A program made the translations under genes and the position numbers. The notes below the pieces were generated by a model. It did not search any database. It saw only the letters and a list, made by a program, of their open reading frames with translations, and was not told where the DNA came from. Source: DTU064 sp045588245 (GTDB lineage: Bacteria > Bacillota > Clostridia > Oscillospirales > CAG-272). From it: 64,000 bases of DNA. How positions within the stretch are numbered: the first letter of the stretch is position 1; each line of letters opens with the position of its first letter. Of this stretch, positions 58,315-64,000 are shown in pieces. The DNA lies in assembly GCA_045588245.1 (NCBI GenBank), contig JAZNDW010000001.1, positions 213,752-277,751 on the forward strand. Reading direction: 5' to 3'.

Positions 58315-58797
58315 ATGAACGAAAACAACAAGATCAGCGATATTATAAAAACTTCGCTTGAAAACATCCGCACCGTCGTTGACGCAAACACCATTATCGG
58401 CGATCCTATCGTAACGCCCGCAGGCATCACGATCCTTCCCGTATCAAAGCTTTCCGTTGGCTTCGCTTCCGGTGGATTTGATTACCTCGGAAAAAATGCA
58501 TCACAGTCCTCCGCAAAGGAAAAGGGCAACAACTTCGGCGGTGGCGGCGGCTCCGGTCTCACCGTTGAGCCCGTTGCATTCCTCGTTATCGGAACCGACG
58601 GCGACGTAAAGCTGCTCCCCATCGCAGCTGCCCCCTCGTCACAGAAATCAGATATCGCCGCCATCATTGATGGCGCGCCTACGCTTATCGACAAGATTAA
58701 ATCGCTCTTCCCCAAGAAATCTGCCGCTTCCGATGAAAAGGCTGACGAAAAAAACGATGATTCCGTTGATGAAGTCGTTTTCCCCGAGGAAGAATAA
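58315..58797 (+). CDS. ytfJ: GerW/YtfJ-family sporulation protein
   Basis: A 160-residue protein of the spore-associated GerW family. Diagnostic motifs are VVDANTIIGDPIVTPAGITI, SKLSVGFASGGFDY, and a glycine-rich GGGGGSGLTVEPVAFLVI. In Bacillus, GerW acts in spore germination. The C-terminal 30 residues are acidic (DEKADEKNDDSVDEV). Suggests a spore-forming ancestry, although the gene is kept in some non-sporulating Clostridia. GGAGG precedes the ATG. Confidence 0.9.
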   Translation: MNENNKISDIIKTSLENIRTVVDANTIIGDPIVTPAGITILPVSKLSVGFASGGFDYLGKNASQSSAKEKGNNFGGGGGSGLTVEPVAFLVIGTDGDVKLLPIAAAPSSQKSDIAAIIDGAPTLIDKIKSLFPKKSAASDEKADEKNDDSVDEVVFPEEE

Positions 58798-58895
58798 AAT
58801 CGCAAAAAAAGCAAAATTTATCCTCGTATCGCCACTGCTGTTATGTGAGAAAATAAGCTTCGAGAAAATATTATTCAAAGCGGAGCTAATAATAA

Positions 58896-60029
58896 ATGAA
58901 GATTTTATCATATATTCTCACGGTCATGGCGGCGGTATGCTTGTTATCGATCCCCGTCAGTGCCGCGGAAACACCTTCCGTTGCCGCAAAGGGCGCGATT
59001 CTGATCGAATGCTCGTCGGGTGACGTTATATGCGAATATAACGCCGACCTGCGTTTGCCAATGGCGAGCACGACAAAAATAATGACCGCCATCATCGCAA
59101 TCGAAGAGCGAAAGCTGTCTGACGAGGTGTCCGTATCCCCTCTCGCCGTCGGCGTTGAGGGGTCTTCCGTTTATCTTTCCGCAAACGAAAAGCTCACGAT
59201 GGGCGACCTCGTTTATGCGCTTATGCTTGAAAGCGCAAACGATGCCGCCGCCGCGATCGCAATTGAAGTCGCAGGCTCAACCGAGGCTTTTGCGGAGCTG
59301 ATGAACGATACCGCACAAAGGATCGGATGCGAGAACACTCATTTTACGAATCCGCACGGGCTCGATAACGAAGAACACTACACAACGGCGCGCGATCTGT
59401 CACGCATTACGGCGTATGCGCTCCGAAACGAAACGTTCAAAGAGATAGTATCAACACAACGGCACACGATCCCGCTTGAGGGCGGCGGCATACGCCTGCT
59501 CATCAATCATAACCGTCTTTTACGCGAAAACGAGTACGTTATCGGCGTCAAAACGGGTTACACGAAGCGAAGCGGACGCTGTCTTGTGACAGCCGCGGAG
59601 CGCGACGGTGTCACCGTCGTAGCGGTGACGCTTTCGGATCCCGACGATTGGCGCGACCACACTTCCCTTTTGTCTTACGGACTCGACGCTTATGAATGCT
59701 ACCGCCTTGCGGGTGACGGCACCGTTGCCGTCCCGATTCCCGTCGTCGGAGGGCAAGCAGATTTCGTGATTGCCGTAAACGAACGTCCCGTATCTCTTTG
59801 TCTGCCTGCTGACACAGGTAAGCTTAGCTCCGTCGTGTCGCTCGACAAGTTCTATTTTGCTCCCGTTGAGGCAGGTACGGTGCTCGGGCAAACGGATTGG
59901 TACGACACTGACGGAAATATCGTTGCAAGTGTACCGCTGATCGCACAAAACAGCGTTGATCGAATCGAAAAGAAAACAGTATTTGAAAAAATCTCCGATT
60001 TTTTCAAATACGCACCTTTTGACGAATGA
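58896..60029 (+). CDS. D-alanyl-D-alanine carboxypeptidase (DacF/DacB type)
   Basis: Low-molecular-weight penicillin-binding protein that trims the terminal D-alanine. The 377-residue protein has a signal peptide (first 23 residues, cut after PVSAA), then the three penicilloyl-serine motifs: SxxK in MASTTKIMTA (Ser near 58), SxN in LESANDAAAA and KTG in GVKTGYTKRSG. A C-terminal beta domain (about 270-360) follows. In Firmicutes this gene near ytfJ and scpAB is the sporulation-linked dacF/dacB type. CGGAG is upstream. Confidence 0.93.
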   Translation: MKILSYILTVMAAVCLLSIPVSAAETPSVAAKGAILIECSSGDVICEYNADLRLPMASTTKIMTAIIAIEERKLSDEVSVSPLAVGVEGSSVYLSANEKLTMGDLVYALMLESANDAAAAIAIEVAGSTEAFAELMNDTAQRIGCENTHFTNPHGLDNEEHYTTARDLSRITAYALRNETFKEIVSTQRHTIPLEGGGIRLLINHNRLLRENEYVIGVKTGYTKRSGRCLVTAAERDGVTVVAVTLSDPDDWRDHTSLLSYGLDAYECYRLAGDGTVAVPIPVVGGQADFVIAVNERPVSLCLPADTGKLSSVVSLDKFYFAPVEAGTVLGQTDWYDTDGNIVASVPLIAQNSVDRIEKKTVFEKISDFFKYAPFDE

Positions 60030-60083
60030 TCTATAAAGCCGAGTCTTCTCGGCATACATATTCTCACCACGGGAGGTGACAAA

Positions 60084-60842
60084 GTGATAATCAAAAATGA
60101 TATTCCCCTGCTCGAATACGACAGCGATCCGAACGCCGTCATAATGCCGGATCAGCACAAGATCGCAGACTTTCCCGAGCGTGCCGTTTTCGGCTTTCTC
60201 GGAGATGAGATCGATAAATATGCCGCCGAACACGACTGCGAGGTCATGGCGTATTTTGAAACTATAACGATGATGTTTCCCATTTACCGCGTTAAATACA
60301 AGGATGAAGAAATAACGATGTGCCGCGCTCCGCTCGGAGGAGCCGCCGCCGTACATATCCTTGATTTTCTGATCGGGCACGGTGTTAAGCATATTATTGC
60401 CGCAGGCTCATGCGGTGCGCTCGTACCGTTTGAGGAAAACAAATTTCTCATTCCGACCGAAGCGTTAAGATGTGAGGGCGCGTCCTATCATTACCTTCCC
60501 GCGTCACGCACCGTTAAGCTCAATGAAGAGATGATAAAATCGATCGAATCAACGCTTGACGCACTCGGCATTGAAACGCGTCGTGTCAAAACATGGACGA
60601 CGGATGGATTTTACCGTGAAACGAAGGCTATGGTGGAAGCCCGCCGAAACGAAGGCTTTGAGGTCGTTGACATGGAATGCGCTTCCCTTGTGGCTTGTGC
60701 CGAATTCCGCGGCGTCAGATTCGGTCAGCTTCTTTTAACAACCGATTCTCTTTCGGAAGATACTGAAAACGAACGCGACCGCGGCAAGCTTTCAATGGCA
60801 TCGGCGCTCCGCCTGTCGCTTGAAATCGCGGTTGGACTTTAA
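60084..60842 (+). CDS. Nucleoside phosphorylase (PNP/UDP family)
   Basis: A 252-residue enzyme that cleaves nucleosides with phosphate, uridine- or purine-type. Motifs are AAGSCGALVP (phosphate/ribose region), VVDMECASLVACAEFRG with the conserved Met-Glu and LLLTTDSLSEDT with the catalytic-area aspartate. The exact base cannot be told from this reading. The start is GTG at 60084 with GGAGGTG upstream. Confidence 0.87.
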   Translation: MIIKNDIPLLEYDSDPNAVIMPDQHKIADFPERAVFGFLGDEIDKYAAEHDCEVMAYFETITMMFPIYRVKYKDEEITMCRAPLGGAAAVHILDFLIGHGVKHIIAAGSCGALVPFEENKFLIPTEALRCEGASYHYLPASRTVKLNEEMIKSIESTLDALGIETRRVKTWTTDGFYRETKAMVEARRNEGFEVVDMECASLVACAEFRGVRFGQLLLTTDSLSEDTENERDRGKLSMASALRLSLEIAVGL

Positions 60843-60870
60843 GCATTCGCCGCACAAAGGAGTTACATAT

Positions 60871-61338
60871 ATGACGAACACCGAACTGCTGAAGCGGTCT
60901 GTAAACTACCGCTCGTACCGTTCGAATATCATTACGTATTCGGTGATAATGGGAATCTTTTACGCGATTGTATTGGCTCTTACGTTGAGTGTCGAGCTGA
61001 CCGAAATCGCAGTTACATACTCCGTTATCTATTTCTTTATGATGGCTCCTTTTATCGTTTACAACGTCATAAAAATGCACGCTCTCTTAAAAAAAATCGA
61101 CAGTTATAGGGAATATACCGCCACCGCAGTCGAGATACTTCCCGCGATGAAGCGTCCGGTAGCCTTCGTCCTGAACGTTGATAACGGCGGTTCAGCACCG
61201 TTTTCCATCACAACCGAAAGAGTATTTTCGTTGAGTGCACTCAGCAGTACCTACTACGGCAACTTCTACAAACAAAAGCTCCGCATCCTGTACGATGCGG
61301 AGAGTGGCAGACTTGCAGTGATCGAATATCTTTCATAA
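60871..61338 (+). CDS. Small membrane protein, unknown
   Basis: A 155-residue protein I do not recognise. Two membrane helices (about 23-45 and 48-68: IITYSVIMGIFYAIVLALT and VTYSVIYFFMMAPFIVYNVI) precede a ~85-residue soluble part (EYTATAVEILPAMKRPVAF). AAAGGAG lies seven bases before the ATG at 60871, which fixes the start. It is the last gene of the lon to 61.3 kb row and is followed by a terminator. Confidence 0.75.
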   Translation: MTNTELLKRSVNYRSYRSNIITYSVIMGIFYAIVLALTLSVELTEIAVTYSVIYFFMMAPFIVYNVIKMHALLKKIDSYREYTATAVEILPAMKRPVAFVLNVDNGGSAPFSITTERVFSLSALSSTYYGNFYKQKLRILYDAESGRLAVIEYLS

Positions 61339-61357
61339 GCAAACATATAACAACAGC

Positions 61358-61394
61358 AAAAAAAGACCTTTTTCTCGCGAAAAGGTCTTTTTGT
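61358..61394. terminator. Bidirectional intrinsic terminator
   Basis: Stem AAAAAGACCTTTT / AAAAGGTCTTTTT with a short loop between the converging small membrane protein gene and yczE gene; A and T tracts on both sides make it work in either direction. Confidence 0.9.
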
Positions 61395-62014
61395 TATTCT
61401 TTTTCACAAAACCACTTCTTATGCACAAACTCCACAGTGCTTCCGAGGAAAAGCATCATAAGAACGGTAACGACATCAAGCTTGCCGGAAACGACAGCTC
61501 CGATGACGAGCATTATAAGATCAAGTGTTGACCTTATAAACTTAAAGGGAACTTTTTTCAAAAATTTCGACAGGATAAGCGACTGCGCATCGTATGGCGC
61601 GGTGCCAAGTCCTGCCGACATATACGTAGCGGCGGAAAAGACAAAAACCGTCAGCGCAGCTATCATAGAAAGATAACGGACAAATACGTTTTCCATAAGT
61701 GATGCATATCCGATGCGTTCCCAAATGATGTCACACAAGTCAACCGTATATCCGACGAGAACCATATTAAAAACGGTGCCGATACCGATCTCTTCCCGTC
61801 CCCATATCATAACGGGAACGAAAAGCAATACGTTTATAAAAAGCAGCCAGTTTCCAAGACTCCAACCGATAGCGGCAGAAACGGAAACGTTCATAAACGT
61901 AAACGGGTCCGTCCCCCGATCGACCAAATTAAGCACCGAAAGAGAGACTCCCATGAAAAGCACTGCCAAAAGAGTGATAAATATCCGTTTGGGATCGCGA
62001 AAATTGAAGTTCAT
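61394..62014 (-). CDS. YczE/YyaS-family integral membrane protein
   Basis: A 206-residue protein with about five hydrophobic helices, e.g. IFITLLAVLFMGVSLSVLNL and LGNWLLFINVLLFVPVMIW. The phrase GLGTAPYDA and the repeat-like RGTDPFTF are typical of the YczE family. Function is unknown; members are often near transporters or regulators. It follows lexA on the same strand by five bases and is probably transcribed with it, so it may be part of the SOS response (inference). Confidence 0.82.
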   Translation of the reverse strand: MNFNFRDPKRIFITLLAVLFMGVSLSVLNLVDRGTDPFTFMNVSVSAAIGWSLGNWLLFINVLLFVPVMIWGREEIGIGTVFNMVLVGYTVDLCDIIWERIGYASLMENVFVRYLSMIAALTVFVFSAATYMSAGLGTAPYDAQSLILSKFLKKVPFKFIRSTLDLIMLVIGAVVSGKLDVVTVLMMLFLGSTVEFVHKKWFCEKE

Positions 62015-62019
62015 AAGTA

Positions 62020-62634
62020 TTAGTAATACCGCACGGATGCGATAACTTTACCGAGGATCGCAACCTCGTCGGCGTAGATAGGCTCCATCGTATCGTTTTC
62101 GGGCTGAAGACGGAAGTGACCGTCCTCACGGTAGAAACGCTTCACCGTTGCACTCTCTCCCACCATGGCAACGACAATGTCGCCGTTATCAGCCTGCGGT
62201 GCACGAAGCACTATGATAACGTCACCGTCAAAAATACCGACGTTTATCATACTTTCGCCCGTAACGCGAAGCGCAAACAGATCATCCGCCGAGTATTTGC
62301 CACCGACGGAAATTTCGATCATATCGGTATCGTCGTACACCTCTGTCGCGTAGATAGGCTGACCTGCCGCGATGTCACCTATGACGGGCAGCTTCACAGA
62401 CGACGACGGGCGCGAGGAGGATGACGTGCGGAGAGTGCGGCTCTTGCCGCCCTCCTTTTCGATATACCCCTTCTCTTCAAGCTTGCCGAGGTAGGTGTGT
62501 ACCGTGGAGGTGCTCTTTATACCGAGTGCCGCTTTAATGTCGCGGACGGACGGCGAAAAATTGTTTTTTCTTATCGATTCGGATATGTAATCGTACATAG
62601 CCTGTTCTTTTGCGCTTAAGGGTTCTCTTGACAT
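62020..62634 (-). CDS. lexA: SOS repressor LexA
   Basis: Represses DNA-damage genes and cleaves itself when RecA is active. The 204-residue protein has an N-terminal winged helix (SPSVRDIKAALGIKSTSTVH), the Ala90-Gly91 cleavage site in VIGDIAAGQPI, and the Ser128/Lys165 dyad (VTGESMI and SATVKRFY). A perfect Firmicutes LexA box overlaps its own -35, showing autoregulation. ACGGAG precedes the ATG. Confidence 0.97.
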   Translation of the reverse strand: MSREPLSAKEQAMYDYISESIRKNNFSPSVRDIKAALGIKSTSTVHTYLGKLEEKGYIEKEGGKSRTLRTSSSSRPSSSVKLPVIGDIAAGQPIYATEVYDDTDMIEISVGGKYSADDLFALRVTGESMINVGIFDGDVIIVLRAPQADNGDIVVAMVGESATVKRFYREDGHFRLQPENDTMEPIYADEVAILGKVIASVRYY

Positions 62635-62679
62635 AGCCAGCTCCGTAATTTTTATAGAGAATTATCGTTATGCAATCAT

Positions 62680-62708
62680 ATTGTATCATACCCAAACGAA
62701 AAAATCAA
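62680..62708 (-). promoter_or_regulatory. Sigma-A promoter of lexA
   Basis: Minus-strand TTGATT (62703-62708), 17-base spacer, TACAAT (62680-62685). The -35 element overlaps the LexA box. Confidence 0.78.
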
Positions 62709-62719
62709 ACGTTTGTTCG
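62706..62719. promoter_or_regulatory. LexA operator (SOS box)
   Basis: CGAACAAACGTTTG (minus strand) matches the Bacillus/Clostridium consensus CGAACRNRYGTTYG at every position and covers the lexA -35 region. Confidence 0.92.
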
Positions 62720-62790
62720 ATTTTTTTCGAACTTTTTTCATATACTTATTATTAATTGATTGTAAATATATTTTTTTAGCCAATTATGAC

Positions 62791-62819
62791 TTGAAATATT
62801 GACACGTATGGATTATAAT
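62791..62819 (+). promoter_or_regulatory. Sigma-A promoter of pckG
   Basis: TTGAAA (62791-62796), 17-base spacer, TATAAT (62814-62819), about 57 bases before the pckG ATG. Confidence 0.82.
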
Positions 62820-62820
62820 G

Positions 62821-62849
62821 ATATTGGTGAAAATTTGGAAAACCAATAT
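62821..62849 (+). promoter_or_regulatory. Inverted repeat at the pckG transcription start
   Basis: ATATTGGT (62821-62828) and ACCAATAT (62842-62849) form perfect 8-base arms around a 13-base spacer. The left arm covers the predicted transcription start, so this could be an operator or a 5' stabilising stem. Confidence 0.45.
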
Positions 62850-62875
62850 TCTTATTTTCAGAAGGAGAAATATAC

Positions 62876-64000
62876 ATGACAAACAACAAGTATGTTCTTG
62901 ACTGGATCAATGAGATGGCAGAAATGTGCCGTCCTGACAACATTGTCTGGATCGACGGTACCGAAGAGCAGGCAGAAGCGCTCCGCGCAGAAGCTTGCAG
63001 CACCGGCGAAATCATCAAGCTCAACCCCGAGCTTCTCCCGAACTGCTACCTCCACAGAACCGCCATCAACGACGTTGCCCGCGTTGAAGGAAGAACCTAC
63101 ATCTGCACTCCTACCAAGGAAGAAGCAGGTAACATCAACAACTGGATGGATCCCACCGAAATGTACGCAAAGCTCAAGAAGCTTTACACCGGTTCCATGA
63201 AGGGCCGTACCATGTACGTTATCCCCTACTCCATGGGCGTTGTTGGCTCAGACTTTGCCAAGTACGGCATCGAGCTCACTGACTCCATCTACGTTGTACT
63301 CAACATGCTCATCATGACACGTGTTGGTACGAACGTTCTCGAAGCTCTCGGCGACAGCCCCGACTACATCAAGGGTCTTCATGCAAGAGCTGACATCGAC
63401 GAAGAAAACCGTTACATCACTCACTTCCCGCAGGACAACACCATCATGTCTGTTAACTCCGGTTACGGCGGAAACGTTCTTCTCGGTAAGAAGTGCTTCG
63501 CTCTCCGTATTGCATCCTACCTCGGCCGCAAGGAAGGCTGGATGGCTGAGCACATGCTCATCCTCGGTCTTGAATATCCGAACGGCGAGATCAAGTATAT
63601 CACCGCTGCATTCCCGTCCGCTTGCGGTAAGACCAACCTCGCTATGCTCATTCCTCCGGAAATCTACCGTGAAAAGGGCTACAAGGTATGGTGCGTAGGC
63701 GACGATATCGCTTGGCTCCGTGTGGGCGATGACGGCAGACTGTGGGCAGTTAACCCCGAGAACGGCTTCTTCGGCGTTGCTCCCGGTACCAACGAGCAGT
63801 CCAACCCCAACGCTCTCTACACCTGCATGAAGAACACCATCTTCACCAACGTTGTCAAGACCGAGGACAATACCGTTTGGTGGGAGGGCCTTGGTCCCGC
63901 TCCCGAGACCGGTATCGACTGGAAGGGCAATCCCTGGAACAAGGATATGGGCATTAAGGGCGCACATCCCAACTCACGCTTTACCGCTCCCGCAGAGAAC
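62876..64000 (+). CDS. pckG: Phosphoenolpyruvate carboxykinase (GTP), 3' end outside the window
   Basis: Interconverts oxaloacetate and phosphoenolpyruvate using GTP/GDP. The 375 codons present show the GTP-type enzyme: KLNPELLPNCYLHRTAINDV, NNWMDPTEMYAKL, GRTMYVIPYSMG, ITDSIYVVLNMLIMTRVGT and the kinase loop FPSACGKTNLAM with the reactive cysteine (about residue 250). Most Clostridia are better known for the unrelated ATP-type PckA. AGAAGGAG precedes the ATG. Codons are strongly biased like tig, indicating high expression. The C-terminal part, about 200 residues by family length, lies beyond the window. Confidence 0.95.
   Translation, partial: MTNNKYVLDWINEMAEMCRPDNIVWIDGTEEQAEALRAEACSTGEIIKLNPELLPNCYLHRTAINDVARVEGRTYICTPTKEEAGNINNWMDPTEMYAKLKKLYTGSMKGRTMYVIPYSMGVVGSDFAKYGIELTDSIYVVLNMLIMTRVGTNVLEALGDSPDYIKGLHARADIDEENRYITHFPQDNTIMSVNSGYGGNVLLGKKCFALRIASYLGRKEGWMAEHMLILGLEYPNGEIKYITAAFPSACGKTNLAMLIPPEIYREKGYKVWCVGDDIAWLRVGDDGRLWAVNPENGFFGVAPGTNEQSNPNALYTCMKNTIFTNVVKTEDNTVWWEGLGPAPETGIDWKGNPWNKDMGIKGAHPNSRFTAPAEN

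Noticed and set aside
1..64000. CRISPR array, prophage, transposon, tRNA or rRNA genes
   Set aside because: Looked for regular repeats, transposase or integrase motifs and tRNA-like T-loop sequences; none seen by eye.

Overview
The window is chromosomal backbone DNA from a Gram-positive, low-to-moderate GC member of the Clostridia; no species is claimed. Reasons: single-membrane cell-wall enzymes (LytR-CpsA-Psr protein, DD-carboxypeptidase, no outer-membrane genes), a GerW/YtfJ-type sporulation protein, a Bacillus/Clostridium-type LexA box, strong GGAGG ribosome sites with some GTG and TTG starts, and gene order typical of Firmicutes (rnc-smc-ftsY, dprA-topA-trmFO, infC-rpmI-rplT, scpA-scpB, clpP-clpX). 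I see no rRNA, tRNA, CRISPR array, prophage or insertion sequence.

Layout. 1-5.7 kb: ligA, a cell-wall amidase, a TtcA-like thiolase, a lipoprotein glycosidase and a nicotinamidase. 5.9-9.35 kb: an ECF sigma factor whose stop overlaps the start of a 945-residue one-pass membrane protein with BspA-type leucine-rich repeats; this is the most accessory-looking locus and probably a transmembrane sensing pair. 9.4-16.0 kb: rplS (inverted), then a probable operon apgM-like/lepB/lepB/rbgA/rnhB/yraN/thrC. 16.0-20.7 kb: a DUF1540 protein, a metallophosphoesterase, tig, clpP and clpX. 20.7-22.0 kb: an unrecognised propeller-like protein. 22.1-30.7 kb: a glycogen operon read leftward, glgC-glgD-glgA-glgP-GH13, behind one good promoter. 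30.8-50.3 kb: a long leftward housekeeping block (trmH-type methyltransferase, dprA, topA, trmFO, plsX, rnc, radical SAM, smc, ftsY, rdgB, yhbY, nadD, yqeK, LCP, rsfS, leuS). 50.4-51.9 kb: infC-rpmI-rplT behind a leader with an attenuator-like hairpin. 52.4-61.3 kb: rightward lon, engB, M50 protease, scpA, scpB, DUF2953, gerW-like, dac, nucleoside phosphorylase and a small membrane protein. 61.4-62.7 kb: lexA-yczE leftward under a LexA box. 62.8 kb to the end: pckG (GTP-type PEP carboxykinase), cut by the window edge.

How the parts fit: most genes serve DNA repair and segregation (ligA, dprA, topA, smc, scpAB, lexA, rnhB), translation and ribosome assembly (infC, rpmI, rplT, rplS, rbgA, rsfS, engB, yhbY, leuS, trmFO), secretion (lepB pair, ftsY), proteolysis (tig, clpXP, lon), and carbon storage or gluconeogenesis (glg operon, pckG). 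The observations most worth following are the sigma/LRR sensor pair, an apgM-like enzyme in the thrC operon that may be the proposed alternative homoserine kinase, a glycogen operon without a branching enzyme, a structured RNA candidate upstream of lon, the infC leader attenuator, and several terminator-like hairpins that face opposite to the genes around them. Functions are assigned by reading motifs, without database searches.
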